Assembly: GCF_013426205.1 (NCBI RefSeq)
Contig: NC_089424.1
Coordinates: 4,650,001 to 4,714,000 of the forward strand
Reading direction: 5' to 3'
Length of the DNA: 64,000 bases
Source: Metarhizium brunneum
Lineage: Eukaryota > Ascomycota > Sordariomycetes > Hypocreales > Clavicipitaceae
Shown here piece after piece: positions 1 through 12,198 of this stretch. The notes under the pieces are model-generated. The model searched no databases. It worked only from the letters and a program-made list of their open reading frames with translations, and had not been told where the DNA came from. The position numbers were made by a program, and so were the translations under genes. Within the stretch, counting starts at the first letter, position 1; each line of letters starts with the position of its first letter.

Positions 1-453
1 AATCGATTACATCTCATCAGTCGATCAATTTCCAAGCCTGGCGGCCATACACTCCAGAAAGACAAAACACACGTAACAGAAATGCCATCTCTGTTGCAGT
101 GGCTTGTCTAACAAGCTTTAGACAGCCACAGAGGCTCGAAGTAGTACACCTGAACCGGGCATACGACGCGAACGTACGTACATGTACATATATGCACACA
201 AAATTTCCCTTCCCTTTTGGGGCTACCGTGGTATATATCTCAGCCCCCCTGGTTTCTGTACATACATGTCCTGATCACGAACAGTATGTGCACGGTACTG
301 TACAGTACCAGGGCGTACGTACATATTTACAGCACTGCAGCACGTATAGTGCAAAATCAGAATTGAAAGTGAGGCATAAATATTCGACCATTGAGCGCGG
401 TATAGCATTGGCACATATAATCCAACATCAAGGTTTTGACAAAACATGAAAAC
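1..453. other. 5' intergenic region upstream of the FAD monooxygenase
   Basis: No convincing gene is seen. The open frames here contain no recognisable domain and lie on both strands over the same bases. The stretch is rich in short GTAC/TACGTAC words, for example around 168-186 and 287-325. A CATAAATA stretch at about 376-383 lies roughly 70-80 bp before the monooxygenase ATG and could act as its TATA element; this is inference only. Confidence 0.4.
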
Positions 454-2152
454 ATGAAATGCATCTCAGAAACATCGAAAGTATGCAACTATTCCCGCGT
501 CATTGTTATAGGGGGTGGAATCTCTGGTCTCTGCATGGCGCACGCACTACATCGAGCCGGCATCGAACATGTCGTACTCGAGAAGCATCCCGACGTAGTC
601 TCCCCACGGGGTGGGGTAATTATAATGTGGCCGCACATTGCAAGGATCATGGATCAGTTAGGCTGTCTTGAGGACTTCGAGAAATCATCCAGATGCGTGA
701 AAAAGGAGTACAGAAGAGGGCCGCACGGGAATGTCATAGCACGGCCAGATGTGACGAAGCGGTTGGAAGAATGGTACGTTAGACGTTACGTATTTGCCCA
801 GCGAATGGAGTATACTTCAAAGACGTGAACGGCTACTAATGTGTCTCATCTCCTAGCTATGGATACCCGACACTGATATTGGATCGCCAGGCTTATATAG
901 AAACACTCTACAATCACTTGCCAGACAAGTCTCGAGTTGCCACGAAGAAGTTTGTCAGGCAAATCGAGCAAACGGACCATGGAGTGTCGGTTGTTCTGGA
1001 TGACGGCAGTGTCGAGACGGGAGCTATTGTTATAGGTGCTGATGGAGTACACAGCACTGCAAGGGATTTTTTGTGGAAGCACGCCAACAAACTGACCCCG
1101 GGGTCGATAGCGCTCGAGGAACGAAATTGTATGTTTGGGGCCCCTAGTCGTTCGCTCCCCTTGTTTGTCCGTGCGTGACTAAAGCATCTCGTGATGTATA
1201 AAGCATTCACTACGTCGTATAGGTGTCTCTTCGGCGCCAGTCCGCATATGTCAGATTTTGGGATCGGTGACATCCATATCTGCCATAGCAACGGCTTCTC
1301 TGTGTTCATGGCAACGACGTCGGATACATTGTATTGGGCAGTCTTTGTCAAAGATGAAATGAGAACACGCTGGCCCGTGAACACGAGGTATACCGACAAA
1401 GATGAGGAAGTGGTGGCTGAGCAGATCATGAGCACTCCCGTTACGGAGACCATCATCTTCGGAAATCTCTGGTACTCCAGGTCAAGCTCGGGACTTGTCC
1501 CTGTCGAGGAAGGCGTACTGAAGAATTGGCATAGCGGCCGTATTGTTCTTATTGGTGATGCAGTCCACAAAGTGAGTAGTGCCCTCTCGGTCTTCTCCTA
1601 ATGCTAACATAGTGTTTGACGATGACCCCGGACCTGGGTCTTGGCGGCGCTTGTGCGGTTGAGGATGCAGTTGTTCTCTGCAACAACCTTCGCAACAGGA
1701 TGCACGATTCTAGCTCCAAGTCGTTGAACACCGTCAGCCAAGATGGAATAACGCAGCTCTTCCACCAGTACAGTAATCGTCAAGGGCCCCGCGCCCAAAG
1801 ATTGTGTTCGTTATCGGGTCGAACGACGCGACTAAACTCGTCGGGGACGCTTATCGACCAATTCGTAACACGCATTCTTATGGTTAACAATGCCGCGCCT
1901 ATGGCGGCCATAATGGGAGAAGTGGTCCGGGAAGGCGAGCTGTTAGACTATGCCACGGTCAAAAGAGTACGGGTCGGTAATCAGAATTGGGGTCGTCGGC
2001 TGGACCTACATGGTTTGCCAACGCCCTACAACAACAAGCGCGAAGGGGGGGCAAGAACACTCCTGAGTATATCAAAATTAGTCCTAGCGCTCGTCATACT
2101 TTGCTTACTATGGACCGCGTTACATTACCCAACAAACTCAGCCAAAGCCTGA
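454..2152 (+). CDS. FAD-dependent monooxygenase, PaxM-like class
   Basis: Probable flavin monooxygenase that hydroxylates or epoxidises a metabolite, often a terpenoid or polyketide in this family. Four exons fit by eye: 454-773, 857-1128, 1204-1571 and 1613-2152, giving 499 aa with every join in frame. The start is the first ATG in frame. Visible motifs are the FAD dinucleotide fold VIVIGGGISG (about residues 16-25), the LDRQ motif (115-118), GADGVHS (167-173) and GDAVHK (315-320, at the exon 3 boundary) followed by MTPDLG. A hydrophobic helix at about 473-492 suggests C-terminal membrane anchoring, as in PaxM-type enzymes. The last acceptor inserts three residues (CLT) before MTPDLG, so that junction is the least certain. 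An intact P450 follows on the same strand 1.6 kb away, suggesting a shared pathway. The substrate cannot be read from the sequence. Confidence 0.85.
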
Positions 2153-3743
2153 CTGTCGGACAATTTGTCAAGGTCAAGTCGCTCATTCAAGGCAACAGCT
2201 ATTACTATACTGCTGCCTGGCAGGCAGCAGTATTACAATAAGTATTTAGTTTCGTATTATTCTACTCTTAATGTAGGAAATTAAGAGTCTTTTATTCTGT
2301 CTAGGCTGTCCCATACAATTGTGTGTGTGACACAATTGATAATAAGAGTCAGATTCTATTTAGTTACTGGCAAAATACTTTGAACATTTGCTGTTGCCAC
2401 GGGCCCATGGCCAGGGACTTGACGGCTGGATATTCGGCCCGGAGGGTAATACTTTGTTAGAGTATTACTATGTGCACAGATATGTGTCTCACGTTCGACT
2501 CACCCACCCGCTGCGCAGCGCTGGCGCCAACTTGTAAACAGCCTCACCAGGTAGGCCGGCGGTATCTGGCGTCGGATACCGGACGGTGAAGGGGCCGCGA
2601 GGGTCATTCTGCCACCCTCGGTGGGGCGCAAAATAGGACCAAATACCTACCGCCAAATACCGCCCGGACGACGCGGCTGGCCACTTGGCCCCTTTTCCAT
2701 TCTACAAACGACCAAAAAACCACAGAGCGCAAAGGAGAGCTCCCATACACATACCACAAGAGAGCTTTGCCGTGCATGAGGGCACTGTTGCGGACGTGAG
2801 GCCTAAAACTCAATGAGTCTTTCAACCACAGGGTTAGCAGATAAGGTGGTTCATCTCGGCCTGCGCCGCCAGTATGTCGCTTGGCTAGCATACCGTCCAG
2901 ACCACAAATGTCCTCGTCTGCCGGGCCCACGGTTTGCTGTATCGTCTCTAGTAGGCCCTGAGGTAACTGAGAATCTAACAAATTGGTACACGTGATCGCG
3001 GGCAGGTGGTTCGGAGTAGAAAAGATTGGCTTAAATATCTGACCGCGAAATGGGCGAGTCAGGGTCGTTGACTGCGAAACCCAAAGGGAAATTTACGCGG
3101 ACCCCATTCTTCGAGCAAAAGGGGACTGTACGAAGGTGTTAGAATAGCCAATCAAAAATCAGTATTCTGGCCAATCAGAGGCCTTGAAAACACGTGATAC
3201 GAGCTATCTTTTCTAGCGAAATTGGATGACGTGTTAGCGTGCAGGGGGGGTCGGAATTTAAAGAAAACCTTCGCTTTTCAGTAAGAGCAGTGACCGTCAT
3301 ACCTCCGATTTGATGCGGTGGGTGCATTTGGTAGTTGCCTTCAACATTCTGATTAAAACCTGTCACTGGTGGCTGGCGGCGTCAAAATCTGAAACCTGTA
3401 CGTCGGAGCGTCTTTTTAACAAAATATTCATACTGTGCGAGCGGGTCTCCGCGAACCTAAACGCTCGTACCACACTCCACTGTATGTATTGGGAATGCTC
3501 AAGATATAAAGTGGGACGCGAAACAAGTAGCACACTAAAATCAGGCAAAAGCTAGGAAGCAATGCGATCTTGCAAAAAGAAGGCAGTGGCAAATAACCCA
3601 GCAAGCAATGTCTTCGACTTTATATCATGAGCCATTATCAGCCACCAAAATCCATCTTGTACGTTCTGCACATTCAAATCCTTCTTTCACCACCATCTTA
3701 ATTTAACTTAATCCACATTGCAGAGGATTTATATGTCCCAAAC
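2153..3743. other. intergenic region between monooxygenase and P450
   Basis: No gene supported. It begins with the monooxygenase 3' flank, which carries a dispersed repeat with a perfect hairpin (separate entry). GTAATACT and AGTATTAC at about 2446-2468 form a second short inverted repeat. The open frames at 2604-2981 (minus), 3175-3366 (minus) and 3310-3555 show no recognisable domain. The last 300 bp are the P450 promoter region; a CTTTATATCATG stretch at about 3618-3629 is a possible TATA element. Confidence 0.5.
2207..2340. repeat. dispersed ~125-bp repeat with terminal hairpin, copy 1
   Basis: Begins with a perfect 13-bp inverted repeat, 2207-2219 (ATACTGCTGCCTG) against 2221-2233, separated by one base. 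It is followed by about 110 bp closely matching 53450-53570, including the shared word AAGTATTTAGTTTCGTATTA. The hairpin is at the same end in both copies, though imperfect in the second. This suggests a small mobile element or the end of a larger one. It lies 55 bp after the monooxygenase stop codon, so it may be part of that gene's 3' untranslated region. Confidence 0.6.
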
Positions 3744-5774
3744 ATGATTGTTGTTTACATATTTATCGTTACGCTCTTGGCAGCGCTTGGTTTCCGCATA
3801 CTTGTAACTTTTCTCAAGCCAGCGACTTCGCTTTCTCTCCCACCTGGTCCTCAGAGATGGCCTTTGGTCGGCAGCTTAACAGGGCTTCCTCCAAAGGGCT
3901 GCAAAGAATGGGAACACTGGGCTAAGCACAAAGATCTTTACGGTCAGTGATCTAATTACTGTCTGGCTATCTGCCTTTCGTTGTCGAGCCAACAATGACA
4001 ATGTCTTCAAGGCCCAATCAGCTCCGTGACAATAATGGGCCAGACCATTGTTGTGGTCAACGACGTAGATATTGCCCAGGATCTTCTCGAAATGCGATCA
4101 AAAACCAATGCATCACGACCATCAAGCGTTGTAATTGGGGAATTGTAAGTCCAAGTCCTTCTTTGATTACTCTGCGCTTTCCTGTAGGGTGGAGAAGGAA
4201 AGCATATCTAATAGATCAAAGAACGGGGTGGAACCGAATAGTATCTGTCCAGGGTGATAGAGACATCGTTCGCGTGCATCGGAGATGCATAACTAAATGC
4301 ATCGGGTCTACGAAGGCATTTGCTGGCTTTAACGACCAACTGGACATCGAGGCCTGCCACCTTATGTTGCGGATAATGAAGCAACCGGATGATCTAGCAA
4401 ATCATATTCGACGGTAAATAGATATTTTTCTGCTTAAGTTTAGAGATAAACTAATCAGAAGCAAAGTCAAACCGGATCTATAATTCTTAATATTGTATAT
4501 GGGTACTCTGTGGAGCCTCATGAACAGGATCCCCTTGTGGAACTTGCTGATTTATCTACCACCCAATTTTCGATGGCAGCTGAACCAGGAGCTTGGCTGA
4601 TTGACATCTTTCCTATCCGTATGTATCATGTCGTCTTTGATGTGCTACTCAGGGGTAGCGATGCTCTAGATGCTAATCGTTTGCAGTCAAGTATTTGCCG
4701 ATGTGGTTTCCAGGTGCCAGTATTCAACGTAAAGCACGGGAATGGAGGACAGTACTGGAGACATTAGCTGAGAAACCTTATGCCTTTGTTTTGGATCGCA
4801 GAGAACAAAACACTTACAAAAAGTCTTACGTATCAGAACACCTAGATCAATTAGGTCGTGAACCCACTTCGGAGGAAGAATTCACCATCAAGTGGACTGC
4901 TGCAACCATGTACGGAGCCGGTGCTGACACTGTAATGTGCTGCCTTGAGAATAATTAGCCAACCCATGCTAACTCATGTAGCAGACAGTTTCCTCTCTCC
5001 AAACCTTTTACTTGGCTATGGCGCTACATCCAAAAGTTCAAGAAAAAGCCAGGGAAGAGATACATCGGGTCGTTGGAACCAACAGGCTTCCAACAATGGA
5101 TGACAAAGAATCACTTCCATACATCAACGCCTTGCTTCTAGAAGTGCTGCGATGGCATCCGGTGGCCCCCTTAGGGTTACCACACATGACCACAGAAGAA
5201 ATTGACTTCAGAGGATATCGGATTCCGGAGGGAGCCACAATTATCTGTAATATTTGGTAAGTCGACTATACCGACATCTGCTCCGGTAATTTCGCTGATG
5301 AAAGTCAGGTCACTTACTCATGATCCCAATACCTATCACAACCCAATGTCGTTTAATCCTGACCGTTTTCTGTCCCATATTGGTCTATCAGAAGAGTGCG
5401 ACCCTCGAAAATTGGTATTCGGTTTTGGGCGTCGAGTTTGTCCTGGCCGATTTCTTGCCCAGTCCACTATATATTTAGCAATTGCAAAAACGTTGGCCGT
5501 GTTTAAAATTTCCAAAGCCGGCAAGACTGGACAGGAGGCAAACCCAGTTATTGACTTCCAACCAGGAATAATTAGTCAACCAATTCCGTATGAAGTTCGT
5601 GTTGAGGCACGAGATGCAGAATCAAAGAGATTGATACGTGACATCCAGAGCCAACATCCTTGGACCAAGGGTGATTCGGGAAAGCTTGGGAATATTTGTA
5701 GGGAATTTGTTGAACATGCCCCCGCATCACGATCAGGGCCCGGTCTGCGCCTTTATTTAAGTAGCCTACTTTGA
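3744..5774 (+). CDS. cytochrome P450 monooxygenase (O-methylsterigmatocystin oxidoreductase-like)
   Basis: Membrane-anchored class II P450. Seven exons fit by eye: 3744-3942, 4012-4144, 4222-4413, 4467-4618, 4687-4931, 4985-5256 and 5309-5774. All have GT-AG borders, introns are 52-77 bp, and the result is 552 aa in one frame. An N-terminal hydrophobic anchor (about residues 2-23) is followed by the proline-rich hinge LPPGPQRWPLVG. The I-helix motif GAGADTT sits at about 302-308, ExxR (EVLR) at 360-363, FNPDRF at 413-418, and the haem loop FGFGRRVCPG at 435-444 with Cys442 as ligand. All key residues are present, so it looks functional. The C-terminus extends about 35-40 residues past the usual family end. 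Sequence style resembles fungal polyketide/terpenoid-tailoring P450s. The FAD monooxygenase upstream on the same strand is the likely partner. Confidence 0.9.
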
Positions 5775-6645
5775 ATTATTCAGTCGTAGGCTGACTGTTA
5801 GAAAATTAAGGGCCACAAAAGATCGAGCTCATCTCGTTTCCCAATAGATCCGCATGGGAGGCTAGCCGCTGCACAAGCTCAGCATGCCGTAGAGGGCAAT
5901 TATTCCCAGCTTTTATATGCCTAATTTAGTGGTATCTACTGCAAGTTAAAGGAGCCCTCGTCGGCTCTATCGTCTTAAATAAACTTAGCTCTCTTCTTAT
6001 GCTCTGCTAAGGGGCGCGTGATATGTGGTTCACCATATCGGTCTATTATAATGGCTTAAGTAAATGCTATGGCGAACCTTTTCGTCTCAGGTGCCAATAA
6101 GTATAAAAATGCTCTAGTGAAAGAACGCCATGACTTTTTATTAATAATTTGATTATATGGACACACAGTAGACCCCATGACTTCGTGAACACCCCAGTAT
6201 AAATAAGCGGAGGCAGATATGTTTTTATATAAAGTAGCTTACGTTATTCCTCCACTTTTCTAAGAGCTTTGTGTAAAACCCAGCCACAAACAGCATTATA
6301 CAAAGGCCCCAAAAGCTTAATCAGTGTTCTAATCTACTGTTTTGCTTGATTAGACATGAGTTTAAACAGCTGATTAAGTACAACATGCTTGATTGCCCTC
6401 CAGGCTTTGAACAGGTCCAGCGTGGACTTTCTCAGATAAGCTTTAAGAAGCGCATGCAGGGTGGCGATCAACTCAACCCAACCAATCTCAGCCATCTATT
6501 GAGTGAGTTGGCCGCTTAATAAGCAACTCATCCGTTGAGTTGATCAACCTCGATCCTGTATTGAGTTTGGTTGACGTTGAGTTGACTGGTTAACAAAATA
6601 CTATACCCGTAAGGCGGGCTTCGCAGTAAGAGCGTTAATATCACG
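5775..6645. other. P450 3' flank up to the AT-rich block
   Basis: No gene seen. From about 6467 to 6595 there is an unusual cluster of TGAGTTG/CAACTCA words in both orientations (separate entry). GC content collapses sharply at about 6645, where RIP-decayed sequence begins. Confidence 0.5.
6467..6597. repeat. cluster of TTGAGTTG / CAACTCAA words
   Basis: About six copies of a TGAGTTG-like heptamer occur within 130 bp in both orientations, for example GATCAACTCAACC near 6467 and CGTTGAGTTGATCAACC near 6533. They can fold on each other. This resembles the subterminal repeats of a DNA transposon, or a protein-binding array, at the border of the AT-rich block. No transposase is attached. Confidence 0.5.
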
Positions 6646-6862
6646 TTATAAAATTTATATTAACTAAGCTTTTTTATAAAATTAATATTCTTATTATTTT
6701 AAGTATTATAAATAAAATTTATAGCTTTTTATTTAATATTAAAAACTTTTTTTTATTTAAATTTATTTTTTAATTAACTTAAATTATAATAATTAATATA
6801 ATAATAAATAAAAATTATATTAAATTTATTTATTTTATTAATAAAAATAATTTTATTTAATA
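6646..6862. repeat. left direct repeat (LTR-like) of the decayed element
   Basis: Matches 11982-12198 over 217 bp. It starts TTATAAAA and ends in TTTATTTAATA. The expected TG...CA ends would have become TA...TA by RIP. Confidence 0.6.
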
Positions 6863-9800
6863 TATTTTTTAAATAAGCTTTTTTTTAAGTATTTATTTAT
6901 AATTATTTATTATTTTTATTAAATTTTAATATTAATATTTATAATAATTAACTTTTTTAAAAATAATACTTTTTTTACTTTTTTTTATATTTAATTTTAA
7001 CTTAAAATCTAATTTATTATTAAAATTTTAAAGTTTTTTTTATATTTTATTTTAAGTTTTTTTTAATTTAATTTTATTATTAATTTAGCTTTAAATATTT
7101 TTTATTTATAATTATTATAAAAATTTAATATATTAAACTTTAAGTAATACTTTTATTATTTTATTTATTATTATATTTTTTAATTTTATTTATTATACTT
7201 TAATTTAATTACTTTAAATTTATTAATATAATTAATATTAATAAATATTAATATAATAAAATTAAATAATTAATTTTATTAATTTTTTAATTAATAATTT
7301 AATTATTTATTTATTATTAATTTTTAAATATAAAAGCTTATTTAACTTAATTTATAAAAAGTTTAATAGTTTTTTTATAATTATTATTTTTTTAATTACT
7401 TATAAAATTATAATTAATTTAGTTTTTATACTTAAAGTTATTATAATAATTTATTTTAATACTTTTTATATAATTAATTTATTATATAATTTTAATATAT
7501 AATTTTATAAGCTTTTTTAATTTTTTATATTATTAATAAATAATATATTATTTAAGTTAATAAATATTTTAATTAGTTTTATATTTTTTTAATTATTATT
7601 TCTAAGTTATAAAATAAATAATCTAATAAAACAAAAATATTAAATTATTTTATTTATTATTTTATAATATATATTACTTAAATTAAAATTATATTATATA
7701 AGTTTATTAATTATAAATCTAATATCTGGCTTTATTAATATAATTATAAATAAAATAAATTTAATTTTTTATTAATAAATTTTAATTAACTTTTTTATTA
7801 CTTATATTTTTAATTTTAATAACTTTTTTAGGTTTATAAATATTAATAATAGCTTATTATTTAATTAAATAAAAAACTTATATATTATTTTATTAATATA
7901 AGTATTTTAAGTTAATTAAATTATTTTATTTTACTTATTTCTTAAAATATAAATACTAAGAAACTACTTTAACTTACCTAATTATATTATTTTATATTAA
8001 AGCTTTAAGCTTTTTATAGTTTTCTTAGTAATTTTTTATTAGCTTTCTTATATACTTAAATAATATTATTAATAAAGAAAAATACTATTATAAAGTTTTT
8101 AGTTATAATATATAGCTCCTATAAAATAGGATAAAAACCTAATTCTTATAAGCTCTTTATTAATACCCTTTGCTATAATAATAGTAACCTTTATAAGCCG
8201 TAAAGTGCTTTTTTTAGCTGTAATACTTTGCTGTATTTCTTATAATCTAGTAGTATTTATATATAGATAACTTTATTTAATTTATAATTTATAAATATAT
8301 TAATAGCATCTATTTATTCTAGTTTAAGATTATATTTAGCAGTTATTACTATTAGCGCTTAGAATAATATACTAGCTAGTATTATTATATAAGTTAAGAG
8401 AGTATTCTTTTCTTACTAGTTCCTGTATATAATAAGCCGCGCCTTATATTTCTAGAGATAGCTGTGCTTATTTGTCTTATAAGTAAATACCTATATATAA
8501 CTAAGAACTCTTTACTTTTTAGCTTATAATTAAGAAACCTTAATAAAAGAATTTATCTGGCTATATAAAGTAAGGTACTTTTATTATACCTTAATAAATT
8601 TATTCTAGAATAGGTATTTTTAAAGGTTTTTTATAGTTTTTAAAGCTTTTAATAAATTTTTCTTATATAATTAAAACTTAATCTTAGTATTAAATACGCT
8701 ATAAACTACTATTTTAATTTAAATTAAATAGAATTCGTGGAATTAATAATTAATACTAACCTGCTTAACTTTATAATTATAATAGTTTAGGTTATAGCCT
8801 TTAGTATTTACCCTCTTAGAATAGCCAGATTAGTAGCGAATTAGAAAATTAGCTATAAATATTACTTTTAGGCTTTCTTTAAGGTTTAGGTCTATTAATA
8901 ATAGCGTTATATAACCTAGCTTTTTTAACTTTTTATATATATTTTTATTATTTTTATAATTTAATTTATCCTATATACTTATATTTATAATAATTTTATT
9001 TAGAATTTTTTTATTTAATTTATTAGAATTATTAAGTATTTTTTATTTAAGTATAAATTTTATAGCTTATTATTTTTTTAGGATTTTAATTTTTTTTAAT
9101 AATTAACTTATAAATTATTTTAGTTTAAAATAAGCTATTTTATTCTTAAAAAAGCTAAACTTATTAAAAATAATATCTTAAATTAAAATAATTTTATTCT
9201 TATATAAAACTTATATTTTATAAATATTTAAAAATTAATAGCTTATAAAATACCTAATATAAGCTTTTAATTTAAGCTTTTACTTTTTATAAAGCTTAAG
9301 TTAAGTATTTATTATTATTATAAATACTTTATAATTATACGCTTTTAAATAACTAAGTATTAATTACTTTTTAAAAACACTTTTAAATAGGCTATATTAT
9401 TTATTTTATTTTAAAAAAGTATAATTATATAAGTAATATATAGTTTTTATAATATTTTTTTATAAGTTATATAATAATTTTATTATTATTTATATTATAT
9501 AAGCTTTTTTTATAATTATATCTCTTAATTTTTTAGTACTTTTATTTTAGGCCTAAATATTTAAAATAAATTTTTTTACTTTAATAAATTAAATTTTTAG
9601 TTTTTTTTAAACTTTTTTATTAAATAATTTATTATTTAATTATATAACTTTAAGCTTAAAATTATATTAAACTTTTATTTAATTAAAAAAGTTTTTTAAG
9701 ATTTTTTAGTTTTTTTTACTTAAATTATAGCTTTTTAAAAAATAAAAAAAAATAAGTTTTAAATATATATTTATAATAAATATAACTTAAATAAATTTTT

Positions 9801-11981
9801 AATAGTTTTTAAAAAAATTAATTTAATTAACCTAAATTTCTTTAAATAATTTATTTAATTTAATTAATTACCTTTAAAATATTTATTAGTATATTTTATT
9901 TTAATTATAATAATTATATTTTATAATTTTTAGTTTTTATAATTTAATTCTAAAATATTTTTTTTTTAATTACTTAATAGTTTTTAAGCTAAAATAACCT
10001 AGTTAATTATACTATAATATTTTATTTATAGTAAATTCTACTTTTAGGTTTTGGCTAGTATATCTTCTTCTTTTAACTATATAGGTAGCTATTATCTTAA
10101 GGCTAGTATTAATTATCTTTTTATACTTAAAAACCTATTATTTATAGTATTTTTAGATTATATAAATTAATATTTTAGACTTATAAATTAATTATATTAA
10201 GATTAATATTATATTTTAATAAATACTTTAATTATATAAATACTAAAATAATATAATATTAATAATAAATATAAAATAATATATAATATTTTTAATTTAT
10301 AAAATATTAATTAATTTATTAGGCTTTATAATAAATAAATTAATTTAATTATAATTCTTAATTTTAATTTTTAAGTTTTTAATAATTAAATAATATTTTT
10401 ATTTAATTTTTAGTTTTTTTATTAATTTAAACCTAAAAAGTTTATTAAAAATATTTAATATAATTTTAAAATTAAAAATTATAAATAATTATAAAAAATA
10501 CTTATTAATTTATAAGTATATTCTTAAATATATTAAAAATATAGCTTTTTATAATAATATTTAATTAATAATTTATTATTTTAAGCTTAATTTAATTAAT
10601 TATTATTAAAATAAAACTTATTTTTTTTTTATTATTAGTTTTTTTATATTATTTTTTAAAATTTAATTATTTTAGTTTTTAATTCTAGATTAATAATTAA
10701 TACTTTTTTTATTAAACCTTTTAAATAATAATTTATAAATATTTTTTTAAAATAAAATTCTAAGATAATTAATTAATAAAAACTAAAATTATATTATTAT
10801 TAATTATAAGCTTTATAGCTTAATTCTTATTTTTTATTATTATTTTTTTAGTTATTTAAGTATTTTCTTTTATAATTTAATTAGAATTAACTTACTTTTT
10901 TACTTTAATTACTTTTTCTAGTATTAGCTTAAAATATTATTTTTTATTTAAAAAAAGGTTTTTTTAATTAAGCTAAAAGTATTAAGTTAGCCTAAATTTA
11001 TAGCTTAATAATTATACTTTTAATTAATTATTTTTTATTTATATTTATAATATTAAATAAAATATAAATTAAAGTTTCTTAGATTATTATTATTATTTTT
11101 TATAATTTAGTATAATTATTAAAATTATTAAGCTATAATAATTATTATACTTTTTACTTAATAATATTATTATAATTTTTTATTTTTAAAATAAGTAATT
11201 TTATAATTTATTTATAATTATTAATAAAGTTATTATTATATTTAATTATAAAGTAAATAATATTAAATAACTAATAATTACTTATTACTTTAAGTATTTA
11301 ATATTATATAGCTTTTAATAAAAAGTTTTTTTATTTTTAGATTTAATTTATAAAAGTTATTAAGTTAATATACTTAAATAACTTAATAATTTATTAATAT
11401 TTTATTATAAGTATATTTATTATTTTAATTTATTTAATATTAATTATTATAAATAAACTTTTAATTTAATAAAAAAAATTATAATTTTAATTAAAATAAT
11501 AATTTAATTTTTTATTTATATAGCTAATAATAATATTTTTAGCCTTAATAAAATTAGATTTTTATTATTTATATTTTTAAAGCTATTTTTTTAATTATTT
11601 TAAGCTAATTTAAAAGTATTAATTTAAAATACTAAAAAATTAACTTTAATTTTAATATTTATATTAAAATTAAATATTTATAGTTTTCTTAGCTTTTATA
11701 AAAGTATTTAAATTTTATTTATAAGTTTAATTACTTTTTAAATATTTATATTAATTAAGCTTATAATAAACTTTTATTAATTATTTTAATTATTAATTTT
11801 TATAAAAATAATTTTAGTTTTAAAAAATAATATTTTTACTTAGCTTTTTAATAAAAGTAATTTTACTTAACTAATTATTTTATAAATACTATTATTTTAT
11901 TTTTATTAATATATTATTTTTATAATATAATTATTTTTATTAATAACTTATTTATATAAGTTTAAGCTTATAATTATTATA

Positions 11982-12198
11982 TTATAAAACTTATATTAAC
12001 TAAGCTTTTTTATAAAATTAATATTCTTATTATTTTAAATATTATAAATAAAATTTATAACTTTTTATTTAATATTAAAAACTTTTTTTTATTTAAATTT
12101 ATTTTTTAATTAATTTAAGTTATAATAACTAATATAATAATAAATAGAAATTATATTAAGTTTACTTATTCTATTAATAAAAGCAGTTTTATTTAATA
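11982..12198. repeat. right direct repeat (LTR-like) of the decayed element
   Basis: Matches 6646-6862. It is slightly less mutated, for example AAAGCAG at 12179-12185 where the left copy reads AAAATAA. The sequence recovers normal base composition within about 50 bp after it. Confidence 0.6.

Larger units (their letters stand above)
6646..12198. mobile_element. RIP-decayed LTR-type retroelement with 217-bp direct repeats
   Basis: Positions 6646-6862 and 11982-12198 align base for base at a constant offset of 5336 with few differences (all transitions as far as I checked). The element is thus about 5.55 kb with LTR-like ends. The interior is extremely AT-rich and almost free of CpA, TpG and CpG, the result of heavy RIP. 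No protein motif survives, so Ty1/copia versus Ty3/gypsy cannot be decided, although the size suits copia. No target-site duplication is recognisable in the flanks. Slightly less decayed sequence at about 8040-8900 may be a former coding core. Confidence 0.55.

Noticed and set aside
99..449. 116-codon frame overlapping a minus-strand frame
   Set aside because: No domain, low-complexity TACGTAC words, and it lies in the likely promoter of the monooxygenase.
6646..12198. Mitochondrial or plasmid DNA because of extreme AT content
   Set aside because: Specific loss of CpA, TpG and CpG, direct terminal repeats and continuity with nuclear genes point to RIP-decayed nuclear repeats.
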